This document shows, in pieces, positions 1 through 10,868 of a stretch of DNA of 36,592 nt. Source of the stretch: JBBQXK01 sp038251625 (lineage in GTDB: Bacteria; Pseudomonadota; Alphaproteobacteria; Rhodobacterales; Rhodobacteraceae); contig JBBSBE010000024.1 in the NCBI GenBank assembly GCA_038251625.1, forward strand, positions 1-36,592, read 5' to 3'. A model generated the notes under the pieces. It ran no database searches. It worked only from the letters and a program-made list of their open reading frames with translations, and was not told where the DNA came from. How positions within the stretch are numbered: the first letter of the stretch is position 1; the number at the start of each line of letters is the position of its first letter. A program made the translations under genes and the position numbers.

Positions 1-1182
1 CAGTTCGTCCATCCCGAGGATGGCGATGATGTCCTGCAAGCTCTTGTAGCGCTGCAGGATCCCCTGCACGTCGCGCGCCACCTGGTAATGCTCTTCCCCC
101 AGAACCTGCGGGTCCATCAGGCGCGAGGTGCTGTCCAGCGGATCCACGGCGGGATAGATCCCGAGTTCGGAGATCGCCCGGCTGAGCGTCGTGGTCGCGT
201 CGAGGTGCGCAAACGAGGTCGCGGGCGCGGGGTCGGTCAGGTCGTCCGCAGGCACATAGATCGCCTGCACCGAGGTGATGGATCCTGCCTTGGTCGAGGT
301 GATGCGCTCCTGCAATTGGCCCATGTCGGTGGCCAGCGTCGGCTGATAGCCCACGGCCGACGGGATACGGCCCAGAAGTGCCGAAACCTCGGAACCCGCC
401 TGCGTGAAGCGGAAGATGTTGTCGACGAAGAACAGAACGTCCGTACCGGACTGGTCGCGGAACTGCTCGGCCAGCGTCAGGCCCGTCAGCGCCACACGGG
501 CACGCGCCCCCGGGGGTTCGTTCATCTGGCCATAGACCAGCGCCACCTTGGATTTCGTCAGGTCGTCGATGTTGATGACGCCCGATTCGATGAACTCGTG
601 ATAAAGGTCGTTCCCTTCACGGGTCCGCTCGCCCACGCCGGCAAACACCGAATAGCCCGAGTGCACCTTGGCGATGTTGTTGATCAGCTCCTGGATCAAA
701 ACCGTCTTGCCGACGCCCGCGCCGCCGAAAAGGCCGATCTTGCCGCCCTTGGAATAGGGCGCCAGAAGGTCGATCACCTTGATGCCGGTCACAAGGATCG
801 AAGACGACGTCGCCTGATCCGCGAAAGAAGGCGCGGGCTGGTGGATCGCGCGGCGCTCGGTCGCCTCGATCGGGCCCTTCTCGTCAATCGCTTCGCCGAT
901 CACGTTGATGATCCGGCCCAGCGTGCCGTCGCCCACGGGCACAGAGATAGGCGCACCCGTGTCGGTCACCGGCGCTCCGCGCACAAGGCCCTCGGTCGCG
1001 TCCATTGCGATGGCGCGCACCGAGCTTTCGCCCAGATGCTGTGCCACTTCCAGCACCAACCGCTTGCCGTTGTTCAGCGTCTCGATCGCGTTCAGGATCG
1101 CGGGCAGATCGCCGTCGAACTGCACGTCCACCACGGCGCCGATAACTTGCGTGACTTTGCCTGTCGCTTTGGCCTTTGCCAT
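1..1182 (-). CDS. atpD: ATP synthase F1 subunit beta (C-terminus cut by window edge)
   Basis: Catalytic beta subunit of F1, which makes ATP from ADP and phosphate on the cytoplasmic face of the membrane. The visible 394 codons begin with MAKAKATGKV and carry the Walker A loop GGAGVGKT, the GERTREGNDLY segment and the stretch QMNEPPGARAR, all typical of beta. About 80 C-terminal residues lie beyond position 1. The ATG at 1182 is preceded by a GGAG ribosome site. It follows atpG by 18 bases on the same strand, so it is co-transcribed with atpH, atpA and atpG; atpC is expected off the left edge. Confidence 0.98.
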   Translation of the reverse strand, partial: MAKAKATGKVTQVIGAVVDVQFDGDLPAILNAIETLNNGKRLVLEVAQHLGESSVRAIAMDATEGLVRGAPVTDTGAPISVPVGDGTLGRIINVIGEAIDEKGPIEATERRAIHQPAPSFADQATSSSILVTGIKVIDLLAPYSKGGKIGLFGGAGVGKTVLIQELINNIAKVHSGYSVFAGVGERTREGNDLYHEFIESGVINIDDLTKSKVALVYGQMNEPPGARARVALTGLTLAEQFRDQSGTDVLFFVDNIFRFTQAGSEVSALLGRIPSAVGYQPTLATDMGQLQERITSTKAGSITSVQAIYVPADDLTDPAPATSFAHLDATTTLSRAISELGIYPAVDPLDSTSRLMDPQVLGEEHYQVARDVQGILQRYKSLQDIIAILGMDEL

Positions 1183-1200
1183 GTCGTTTCTCCGGTTCCG

Positions 1201-2067
1201 TCAGAGCGCCTCGGCGCCCGAGATGATTTCGATGAGTTCTTTGGTGATGGAGGCCTGACGCGAGCGGTTGTACTGGATCGTCAGCCGGTTGATCATGTCG
1301 CCCGCATTGCGCGTGGCATTGTCCATGGCACTCATCCGGGCGCCCTGTTCGCTGGCACCATTTTCCAGAAGTGCGGTGAAGACTTGCGTCGCCACCCCAC
1401 GCGGCAGAAGGTCGGTCAGGATCGCCTCTTCCGAGGGTTCATAGTCGTAAAGCGGGCTCTCACCTTCCGTCTCGAAATGGACGGGGATCACCTGCTGCGC
1501 GGTGGGGATCTGGCTGATCACCGACTGGAAGCGGTTGAAGAAGATCGTGGCCACGTCAAACTCGCCCGCGTCATAGCGCGACAGGATATCCTTGGCCACC
1601 TTCTGCGCTTCGCCATAGCCTACGCGCTTGATGTCGCTGAAATCCACGTGCCCCACGAAATGCGCCGAAAGATCGCGCTTCAACTGCTCGCGGCCCTTCT
1701 TGCCCACGGTCAGGATCTTCACGGTCTTGCCCTTTGCCAGCAATTCCTGCGCACGCAGCCGCGCCAGACGCGCGATGGTGGAGTTGAAGCCGCCGCAAAG
1801 CCCGCGCTCTGCCGTCATCACCACCAGCAGGTGCACCTTGTCCTCGCCCGTGCCGGCCAAAAGCCGGGGGGCAGAGGCGCTGGTACCGACAGACGCGGAA
1901 AGCCCTGCGATCACGGCCTCCATGCGTTCGGCATAGGGGCGCGCGGCTTCCGCAGCCTCTTGCGCGCGGCGCAGTTTGGCAGCGGCCACCATCTGCATGG
2001 CCTTGGTGATCTTGCGCGTGTTCTTGACGCTCGCGATCCGGTTTTTCAGGTCCTTAAGGCTGGGCAT
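1201..2067 (-). CDS. atpG: ATP synthase F1 subunit gamma
   Basis: Rotor shaft of F1 that couples proton flow through Fo to conformational changes in the alpha/beta hexamer. The 288-residue length is usual for the family. The N-terminal helix (LKDLKNRIASVKNTRKITKAMQ) and C-terminal helix (YNRSRQASITKELIEIISGA) form the conserved antiparallel coiled coil, and both are intact. The gene lies between atpA (18-base gap) and atpD (18-base gap) in the standard order for alphaproteobacteria, where the Fo genes are usually at a separate locus. No oddities seen. Confidence 0.98.
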   Translation of the reverse strand: MPSLKDLKNRIASVKNTRKITKAMQMVAAAKLRRAQEAAEAARPYAERMEAVIAGLSASVGTSASAPRLLAGTGEDKVHLLVVMTAERGLCGGFNSTIARLARLRAQELLAKGKTVKILTVGKKGREQLKRDLSAHFVGHVDFSDIKRVGYGEAQKVAKDILSRYDAGEFDVATIFFNRFQSVISQIPTAQQVIPVHFETEGESPLYDYEPSEEAILTDLLPRGVATQVFTALLENGASEQGARMSAMDNATRNAGDMINRLTIQYNRSRQASITKELIEIISGAEAL

Positions 2068-2085
2068 CTATGCCTCCCGGGCCGC

Positions 2086-3624
2086 TCAGGCGAAGTCTTT
2101 GGCGAAGGCATCAAGCGACGCGCGGATGGCCTTTTCCAGATCGCCCGCAACCTTGCGGTCGTTCTTGGTGATGTCTTCCAGCAGCGCCGCATCCTTGCCG
2201 CGCAGGTGCTTCAGAAGCCCGGCCTCGAACCGCCCGACTGACTTCACAGGAACCTTGTCCAGATAGCCACTGGTGCCGGCATAAATGATGACGACGATCT
2301 CGGCGTTGGTCAGCGGGGAATACTGCGCCTGTTTCATCAACTCGGTCAGACGTGCGCCCCGGTTCAGCAACTGCTGGGTCGAGGCATCAAGGTCCGAACC
2401 GAACTGCGCGAACGCCGCCATCTCGCGGTACTGCGCCAGCTCCAGCTTCACCTTGCCCGCAACCGACTTCATCGCCGAGGTCTGCGCCGACGATCCGACG
2501 CGGCTCACCGACAGACCGGTGTTCACAGCCGGACGGACGCCCTGATAGAAAAGCTCCGTCTCAAGAAAGATCTGCCCGTCGGTGATCGAGATCACGTTCG
2601 TCGGGATATAGGCCGACACGTCGCCTGCCTGCGTCTCGATGATCGGCAGAGCGGTCAACGAGCCCGAACCATTGTCCTCGTTCAGCTTGGCCGAACGCTC
2701 CAGCAGGCGGGAGTGCAGATAGAACACGTCGCCGGGATAGGCCTCGCGCCCCGGCGGACGGCGCAAAAGAAGCGACATCTGGCGGTAAGCCACGGCCTGC
2801 TTGGAGAGGTCATCATAGATGATCAGCGCGTGGCGCCCGTTGTCGCGGAAGTATTCCGCCATCGCGGTCGCCGAATAGGGCGCCAGGAACTGCATCGGTG
2901 CGGGGTCGGATGCGGTGGCGGCGACGACGATCGTGTAGTCGATAGCCCCCGTTTCCTCCAGCTTCTTCACCAGTTGCGCCACGGTAGAGCGCTTCTGCCC
3001 GATGGCCACATAGATGCAGTAAAGCTTTTTCGATTCGTCCGAACCGGCGGCGTCATTGTAGGCCTTCTGGTTCAGGATCGTGTCCAGCGCCACGGCGGTC
3101 TTGCCGGTCTGGCGGTCGCCGATGATCAACTCGCGCTGGCCACGGCCAACCGGGATCATCGCGTCGATGGCCTTCAGGCCGGTCGCCATCGGCTCGTGCA
3201 CCGACTTGCGCGGGATGATCCCCGGCGCCTTCACGTCCGCCACGCGGCGCTCGGTCGCGGCAATCGCGCCCTTGCCGTCGATGGGGTTGCCAAGGCCGTC
3301 CACGACCCGGCCCAGAAGCGCGTCGCCCGCAGGTACGTCCACGATCGACTTCGTGCGCTTGACGACATCGCCTTCCTTGATGGACCGGTCATCGCCGAAG
3401 ATCACGATGCCGACGTTATCCACTTCAAGGTTCAGCGCCATGCCCCGGATATTGCCGGGAAATTCGACCATCTCGCCGGCCTGCACGTTATCAAGGCCGT
3501 GCACGCGCGCGATCCCGTCACCGACGCTCAGCACGCGGCCGATCTCGGCCACTTCGGCATCCTTGCCGAAATTCTTGATCTGCTCTTTCAGGATCGCAGA
3601 GATTTCAGCCGCTTGGATACCCAT
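2086..3624 (-). CDS. atpA: ATP synthase F1 subunit alpha
   Basis: Non-catalytic nucleotide-binding subunit of the F1 hexamer. It is 512 residues, the usual size, begins MGIQAAEISAILKEQIKNF and has the P-loop GDRQTGKT near residue 170 and the conserved PGREAYPGDVFYLHSRLLERSAK region. Its ATG overlaps the atpH stop codon as TAATG, which suggests translational coupling between delta and alpha. The ribosome-site region lies inside the end of atpH. It is a full-length, ordinary member of the family. Confidence 0.98.
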   Translation of the reverse strand: MGIQAAEISAILKEQIKNFGKDAEVAEIGRVLSVGDGIARVHGLDNVQAGEMVEFPGNIRGMALNLEVDNVGIVIFGDDRSIKEGDVVKRTKSIVDVPAGDALLGRVVDGLGNPIDGKGAIAATERRVADVKAPGIIPRKSVHEPMATGLKAIDAMIPVGRGQRELIIGDRQTGKTAVALDTILNQKAYNDAAGSDESKKLYCIYVAIGQKRSTVAQLVKKLEETGAIDYTIVVAATASDPAPMQFLAPYSATAMAEYFRDNGRHALIIYDDLSKQAVAYRQMSLLLRRPPGREAYPGDVFYLHSRLLERSAKLNEDNGSGSLTALPIIETQAGDVSAYIPTNVISITDGQIFLETELFYQGVRPAVNTGLSVSRVGSSAQTSAMKSVAGKVKLELAQYREMAAFAQFGSDLDASTQQLLNRGARLTELMKQAQYSPLTNAEIVVIIYAGTSGYLDKVPVKSVGRFEAGLLKHLRGKDAALLEDITKNDRKVAGDLEKAIRASLDAFAKDFA

Positions 3625-4184
3625 TATCCGACCTCTTTCATGGCATTCTGGAGGGAGGCGAGCTTCGCACGGATCGACGTGTCGATCATCAGCGAGCCGA
3701 CCTTGACGACAAGACCACCGATGAGGCTTTCATCGACAGTCGCTTTCAGTTTCACATCCTTGCCCACCTGGGCCTTGATCGTAGCGGCCAGCGCCTTGGC
3801 CTGCGCCTGCGTCAGCGCCACGGCAGAGGCAACATCGGCGGTCACCTCGCCCTTCTCGGTGGCAATCTTTGCGCGCAGCCCCTGCACCAGTTGCGGCAGC
3901 ACGAACAGCCGCCGCTTCTGCGCCATCAGCGCCAGCGTGTTCGACATCAGCGCCGACAGGCCCATGGCCTTGGCCACGCCACCGATTGCGGCGGCCTGAT
4001 CTTCACGGCTGTAAATCGGCGAGGCGATCACGTCGCGCAGGTCGGCAGACGCGTCAAGGGCCGCGTCCAGCGCATCGGTGTCGGTCTCGAGGGCGGCAAG
4101 CGCCTTTTCGTCCTTGGCCAACTCGAACAATGCCGTGGCATAACGGGCGGCAATTCCGGAAGAGATCGAGGCAGATTCCGACAC
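3624..4184 (-). CDS. atpH: ATP synthase F1 subunit delta
   Basis: Stator subunit that links the top of the alpha/beta hexamer to the b subunits of Fo. The N-terminal domain has the family signature GIAARYATALFELAKDE, and the C-terminus has LIGGLVVKVGSLMIDTSIRAKL. A GTG start at 4184 (protein beginning VSESASISSG) is chosen because GGAAGGA lies six bases upstream and the resulting 186 residues match the family. A longer reading frame runs back to 4232 but adds a non-conserved basic stretch. First gene of the atpHAGD(C) operon. Confidence 0.95.
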   Translation of the reverse strand: MSESASISSGIAARYATALFELAKDEKALAALETDTDALDAALDASADLRDVIASPIYSREDQAAAIGGVAKAMGLSALMSNTLALMAQKRRLFVLPQLVQGLRAKIATEKGEVTADVASAVALTQAQAKALAATIKAQVGKDVKLKATVDESLIGGLVVKVGSLMIDTSIRAKLASLQNAMKEVG

Positions 4185-4285
4185 GTCAATCCTTCCGCGT
4201 TGCGGGCCCTGCCGTCCCTCTGGGAACGGCACAAGGGCATTGAGCGGTGCCTCCGGCTCTTCCGGGGCACCCTGACTTGGGGTGG

Positions 4286-4314
4286 CGTGTAGCAGAGCCT
4301 AAACGGCCTCGCAA
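4286..4314 (-). promoter_or_regulatory. Candidate sigma-70 promoter of the atp operon
   Basis: On the minus strand TTGCGA (4314-4309) and TACACG (4291-4286) are separated by exactly 17 bases, about 100 bases upstream of the atpH GTG. This is a plausible housekeeping promoter and the only good match I found between atpH and the upstream methyltransferase gene. The rest of the 238-base gap (4185-4422) shows no gene. The prediction is from consensus only. Confidence 0.45.
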
Positions 4315-4422
4315 CCGGGAAGGTCACGCCTCCGTGCGCATCTCAGGCACTGAAAAACAGGGTTGCGGCGCTTTCGCGCGCCACGCCGTGCCGCGCTGCG
4401 GCAAAGTGACCAGAATCACTTG

Positions 4423-5184
4423 CTACCGACCCGGCAGCCGTGCGGGCTGCGGGGCGGGCTGGCCCACGCCCTCCAACACCTTCAGTGGCTTTCGCACCGC
4501 CGCACCAAGCCCCCCGCGCGTCGGCGCGCGCACCTGCTTGGTGGCCTCCACCATGATCACGCCGCCCGCCAGTGCCATCCCGAACCGCCGCCCCAGCCGT
4601 TCCCAGAAGTCGGCCGTCCGTAGCCAGAACCGCCCGGCTGCGGGCGGCGTGAAGAGCGCCGTCATGCTGCGCTCGGGCACAAAGGCATGGCGCTTCAACT
4701 GCGCTTCCAGTTGCGCCATCGTGTAGGGACGGCCAAATCCGAAGGGCGTGCCGTCGCGCCGCGCCCAAAGGCCCGCGCGCGCGGGCACGATGAACAGAAC
4801 CCGCCCCCCCGGCGCCAGCACCCGCGCCGCCTCGTCCAGCACCGCGCCGGGATGGTCCGACGTCTCCAACCCGTGCATCATCACCAGCTTTTCAACGCTG
4901 CCAGTGGCCAGGGGCCACTGCGTCTCTTCGCTCAGGACCGACACGTTCTCCATCCCGGCGGGCCAGGGCATCACCCCCTGCGGCGCGGGCATCAGCGCCA
5001 CCAGCCGCCGGGCATCGGCAAGGAACGGGCGCATCAGCGGTACGGCAAAGCCAAAACCCGCCACCGTCTCGCCCTTGTGGTCGGGCCAGAGCGCCACAAC
5101 CTGATCACGGATCGCGCGCTGCGCCACACGGCCAAGCGGCGTGCGGTAGTAGAAGCTGCGAAGATCAAGCACGTCGAGATGCAT
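4423..5184 (-). CDS. Class I SAM-dependent methyltransferase (Methyltransf_11 type)
   Basis: A 253-residue protein starting MHLDVLDLRSFYYRTPLGRVA. The central part carries a methyltransferase pattern: EKLVMMHGLETSDHPGAVLDEAARVLAPGGRVLFIVP, the post-I to motif III region of the Methyltransf_11 family. Motif I (normally GxGxG) is diverged here as GFGFAVP. The substrate is unknown. The reading frame continues upstream to 5760, but ATG 5184 matches homologues and leaves a 63-base gap to the divergent gloB. The divergent pairing with glyoxalase II recurs in related genomes as far as I recall, but it does not establish function. Confidence 0.85.
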   Translation of the reverse strand: MHLDVLDLRSFYYRTPLGRVAQRAIRDQVVALWPDHKGETVAGFGFAVPLMRPFLADARRLVALMPAPQGVMPWPAGMENVSVLSEETQWPLATGSVEKLVMMHGLETSDHPGAVLDEAARVLAPGGRVLFIVPARAGLWARRDGTPFGFGRPYTMAQLEAQLKRHAFVPERSMTALFTPPAAGRFWLRTADFWERLGRRFGMALAGGVIMVEATKQVRAPTRGGLGAAVRKPLKVLEGVGQPAPQPARLPGR

Positions 5185-5247
5185 TGCAGGACGGCGGCTC
5201 CCGGGCGAAGGTTCGCCCCAACATAGGAAATACGAGGCCCGAACGCC

Positions 5248-6015
5248 ATGCCGCTTGAAATCGTTACCGTGCCCTGCCGGACCGACAACTACGCCTATCT
5301 CGTGCATGACACCGCCAGCGGCAAGACAGCCGTGGTCGACGTGCCGGATGCCGCACCCATCCTTGCCGCCCTTCAGGTCCGCGGCTGGACGCTTGACGAT
5401 ATCTGGATCACGCACCACCACGGCGACCATACCGAAGGCGTGCCTGCCCTGAAGGCCGCGACGGGGGCGATGGTCGTGGGCTGTGCCGAAGATGCCGGCC
5501 GCCTGCCGCCGCTCGACCTTGCGCTTTCTCCCGGCCAGACACTGACGATCGGTGCAGACACGGTGCATGTGATCGACGTCTCTGGCCACACTGTCGGCCA
5601 TGTCGCGTTCTACATCCCCTCGGCCCACGCCGTGTTCACCGCCGACAGCCTGATGGCCTGCGGCTGCGGACGGATGTTCGAGGGAACGGCGCCCATGTTC
5701 TGGGCCAGCCTCTCGCGCCTTGCAGCACTGCCACCGGAAACGTGGGTCTATTCGGGCCACGAATACACCACATCGAACATCCGCTTCGCGCTGTCTCTTG
5801 AACCGGCAAATCCCGCGCTTATTTCTCGTTCATCCGAGGTTGATGCCCTGCGCCGCGAAGGTCGGGCGACGGTTCCATCCCGGCTCGCGCAGGAGTTGCA
5901 GACCAACCCCTTTCTGCGCGCGGGCCTACCCGAAATGAAGGCCGTGCTGGGAATGCCCGATGCGGTTGACGTAGATGCCTTCGGCGCGATCCGCGCGCGG
6001 AAGGACAAATTCTAA
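5248..6015 (+). CDS. gloB: Hydroxyacylglutathione hydrolase (glyoxalase II)
   Basis: Hydrolyses S-lactoylglutathione to D-lactate and glutathione, the second step of methylglyoxal detoxification in the cytoplasm. The 255-residue protein has the metallo-beta-lactamase motif THHHGDH (residues 55-61), H114 in SGHTVGH, the bridging D133 in FTADSL and H171 in YSGHEYT, so the binuclear metal site is complete. The C-terminal NPFLR segment belongs to the HAGH_C substrate-binding domain. It is transcribed away from the neighbouring methyltransferase gene. Confidence 0.95.
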   Translation: MPLEIVTVPCRTDNYAYLVHDTASGKTAVVDVPDAAPILAALQVRGWTLDDIWITHHHGDHTEGVPALKAATGAMVVGCAEDAGRLPPLDLALSPGQTLTIGADTVHVIDVSGHTVGHVAFYIPSAHAVFTADSLMACGCGRMFEGTAPMFWASLSRLAALPPETWVYSGHEYTTSNIRFALSLEPANPALISRSSEVDALRREGRATVPSRLAQELQTNPFLRAGLPEMKAVLGMPDAVDVDAFGAIRARKDKF

Positions 6016-6086
6016 GCCGCTTTGCGACGCCACGATCACATTTTGCGGCCCGCACCACCGAAACTTCCGCATGACCCAAATAAAGA

Positions 6087-6114
6087 CTTGAAGCTGCCTC
6101 CGGAAACCCGATGT
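6087..6114 (+). promoter_or_regulatory. Candidate heat-shock (RpoH) promoter upstream of clpA
   Basis: CTTGAAG at 6087-6093 is followed after 13 bases by CCCGATGT at 6107-6114. This resembles the sigma-32 pattern (CTTGAA, 13-17 bases, CCCCATNT). It lies about 70 bases before the clpA start, where a protease-chaperone promoter would be expected. Consensus match only. Confidence 0.4.
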
Positions 6115-6140
6115 TTAACTCTATGAGGCCATGATCGGGC

Positions 6141-6159
6141 AAGCGCCCCTTGGGCGCTT
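6141..6159 (+). other. Perfect hairpin in the clpA leader
   Basis: AAGCGCCC (6141-6148) and GGGCGCTT (6152-6159) form a perfect 8-bp stem with a three-base loop, 26 bases before the clpA GTG. No T-run follows, so it is a poor intrinsic terminator for gloB. It could instead be a leader or mRNA-stability structure. Confidence 0.5.
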
Positions 6160-6185
6160 CCGGTCAAAAGGACAGGAGCACCAAA

Positions 6186-8504
<2,319 letters not shown>

Positions 8505-8508
8505 ATCG

Positions 8509-8537
8509 AAAGGCCCCCGCGAAACCGGGGGCCTTTT
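8509..8537 (+). terminator. Rho-independent terminator of clpA
   Basis: Four bases after the clpA stop, AAAGGCCCCC (8509-8518) pairs with GGGGGCCTTT (8527-8536), extended by one G-C pair around a six-base loop and ending in a short T-run. This is a textbook intrinsic terminator. Confidence 0.9.
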
Positions 8538-8702
8538 CGTATGAAGCACAGCGGGACGATCTGACCCTCCACGGTCGTGCCGCCTGTGCTGGCCGCTTTC
8601 GGAATCGATCCCGGCGTCCCCTCCCTGTTGCAACGAACACTGGACGGTCCGGCTGCCCCCGGTCTAGATTGTGCCTTGCACAAGAAAATACCGGGGCTTT
8701 CC

Positions 8703-9596
8703 TTGGCCGATCACCTGCCCCTGAATGCCCTGCGCGCCTTCGAGGTGGCCGCCCGCACCGGCAGTTTCGTCAGCGCCGGGGCGGAACTCGGCGTCACCGC
8801 CGCCGCCGTCAGCCAGCAGGTAAAATCGTTGGAATCGACGCTCGGAAAAACGCTTTTCCTGCGGCAGGGCAACCGTATCACCCTGACCGAGGCGGGCCGC
8901 GCGCTCTACCCCGAACTTGAAGCCGTCTTTTCCAAACTCGTCGGCATGACCCGCGAACTGCGCGCCGGGCCGCAGCGCGCGCGCCTTGTGGTATCGGCCC
9001 TGCCGTCACTGGCCGAGCTTTGGCTGGTACCCGCGCTCGCCACTTACCCCGACCGGCAAGAGATCGACCTCAGGATCGAGCCTGATCCCGTCCATTTCGC
9101 CCGTGCCGGCGTTGATCTGCGGGTCACCTATGGCGCGCTTTACTACCCCGACCATCACGCGCAGGTCCTGTTTCGCGATCACTACATCGCCGTCGCCAGC
9201 CCCGCGCTGGCACGGCATGCTGGCGCGGATCCTGCCTCGCTTGCCGATGAACAGTTGATCCACACCCAGTGGGGCCCCGACTATGTGAACCAGCCCGACT
9301 GGTCGCAATGGTTTGCCGCCCTCGGGCATTCGCGGCGGCCAGAGCCCGGCACGGGCCTTCGCACCAACCAGACCAGCGCGTCAGTCATGGCCGCGCGCGG
9401 CGGGATCGGCGTGGCGCTGGTGCCATCCCGGCTTGCCGCCTTTGAAATTGCGCAAGGTACCTTGGCGCGCGTCGGTCATGCCGAGGTGCGCCTCACGTGG
9501 GATTACGTGCTTGTCCACCCCGAGGCTTTTGTCCGTCGCGCCCGACTGACCCGGCTGACCGCGCATCTGATGCGGTCTGCGCAGGCGGGGGAATGA
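8703..9596 (+). CDS. LysR-family transcriptional regulator, GcvA-like
   Basis: An N-terminal winged helix-turn-helix (LNALRAFEVAARTGSFVSAGAELGVTAAAVSQQVKSLE) is followed by a periplasmic-binding-protein-like effector domain with SQWFAALG and a tail motif (ASVMAARGGIGVALVPS) typical of the GcvA/AmpR branch. The start is uncertain. TTG 8703 puts the HTH at the usual distance from the N-terminus; TTG 8676 and GTG 8577 are in frame upstream but add non-conserved residues. No target gene is divergent from it, since clpA ends upstream and the next gene converges, so its regulon cannot be inferred here. Confidence 0.88.
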   Translation: MADHLPLNALRAFEVAARTGSFVSAGAELGVTAAAVSQQVKSLESTLGKTLFLRQGNRITLTEAGRALYPELEAVFSKLVGMTRELRAGPQRARLVVSALPSLAELWLVPALATYPDRQEIDLRIEPDPVHFARAGVDLRVTYGALYYPDHHAQVLFRDHYIAVASPALARHAGADPASLADEQLIHTQWGPDYVNQPDWSQWFAALGHSRRPEPGTGLRTNQTSASVMAARGGIGVALVPSRLAAFEIAQGTLARVGHAEVRLTWDYVLVHPEAFVRRARLTRLTAHLMRSAQAGE

Positions 9597-9614
9597 CCAC
9601 CGCGCCGCTCCCCG

Positions 9615-10868
9615 TCACGCGCTGGTCGGCACCTCTGCCACGGCCTTGGCCAACGCCTCGACGCGCGCCACATCTTCGGGCAGGGTCAGGGCCGCCCGCG
9701 CGCGGTCCAGCGCCAGCGCGGAATGCCGCGCCGCCTCGCGCGGAAATTCTGAACCCGGCAGATGGGCCAGCGATATCAGCGCCTTTTGCAGCCGCACCCC
9801 CACCTCAACCGTGCCCGCACCATCCCGCGCGGTCGAGGTAAAGGCATCGTCAAACAGCGACGCCAGCGCCAGGTCCGGCACCACAACCCGGTCAAACCGA
9901 ACCTTCGGCGCATCCGCTGTCTCGGCCCAAGCCGCGAACAGCCGCACGAACCGGCCAAGGATCGCAATGGCCGTGCCGGGGTCGTTCACGCCCGGCGACA
10001 GTGCCCGCCCCGCAATCTCGGCCAGCACGATCAGGCCAAACCGGGGATCGGTCTCGAACGTCCGCTCGGCGCCGATCACAAAGGCCGCACGTATGGCCTC
10101 GGCCCCCACCTCCCCGCCGACGACGATGGCCAGCGCCTTTCCCGGCGCGACGAACGCGCCCGGCTGGGCTTCAAGGTAAATCCGCCCATCCCCCGCTTCC
10201 GCCGCCGCCTGCAACGCGGCCATGTCCACGCGCTGCACATAGCCGTAGTCCGCGCCCGCAACCGCCTCGCCCGCCGCAGCCTCACCGGGCAGGCGCAGCA
10301 CACCGCCCATCGCGGGATCATCGCGCCGCGCGATCAGGCAGGCGCGCGCCGCTGCCTCTACCCGGTCGATCGTGTTGTTCATCTGGCCCAGTCGCGCGAT
10401 CTGGTCCACCCAGGCGAGGAAGGTCAGGATCACCCAAGCCAGGATCAGAAGCGTCAGCACGAAAAGCGCAAGCCGACCCAATGGCCCGTAAAGCCCCGTG
10501 CGCAGTGCCACAATCCCGACGATGGAAAAGATGAACGCCCCCACGAACCGCGACAGCGCCGCCTGCGAGGTGTCGTCCGCCAGCACCAGTTGGAAGGCGC
10601 GCGGCGTGGCCGACCGGCTGGCCAGCGCATAGGCGCTGACCATCGAGCCCAGCGCAAACGTCGCCACCGCCAGCATGGTGGACGAGATCACACCCAGAAG
10701 CGCCAGAACCGTCTCGCGCGTCACCTCTGGCACCGGGCCTGCCCAGCCCAGACCATCGGCCGCCTGTGCCAACAGCGCCGCGATCACAGCCCCAAGGCAA
10801 TAGGCCAACGGGCGCACCCAAAGCCGCCCGCGCAGCCGTATCAGCCAAAGCGTCAATCGTTTGCGCAT
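9615..10868 (-). CDS. DUF2254 family predicted membrane protein
   Basis: A 417-residue protein with hydrophobic segments near residues 18-38, 55-82, 105-125 and 130-155 and a large soluble C-terminal part. The segment GRALSPGVNDPGTAIAILGRF is the signature of DUF2254, a family of unknown function. Its ATG overlaps the stop of the upstream OmpA-like gene as TGATG, so the two are translationally coupled. It is the last gene of a unit with a MotA/ExbB-like channel, which hints at a cell-envelope role. Confidence 0.88.
   Translation of the reverse strand: MRKRLTLWLIRLRGRLWVRPLAYCLGAVIAALLAQAADGLGWAGPVPEVTRETVLALLGVISSTMLAVATFALGSMVSAYALASRSATPRAFQLVLADDTSQAALSRFVGAFIFSIVGIVALRTGLYGPLGRLALFVLTLLILAWVILTFLAWVDQIARLGQMNNTIDRVEAAARACLIARRDDPAMGGVLRLPGEAAAGEAVAGADYGYVQRVDMAALQAAAEAGDGRIYLEAQPGAFVAPGKALAIVVGGEVGAEAIRAAFVIGAERTFETDPRFGLIVLAEIAGRALSPGVNDPGTAIAILGRFVRLFAAWAETADAPKVRFDRVVVPDLALASLFDDAFTSTARDGAGTVEVGVRLQKALISLAHLPGSEFPREAARHSALALDRARAALTLPEDVARVEALAKAVAEVPTSA

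Noticed and set aside
88..2241. Long plus-strand open frame opposite atpD/atpG/atpA
   Set aside because: It is antisense to three certain ATP synthase genes, Arg/His-rich without any family pattern, and is explained by high-GC codon bias.
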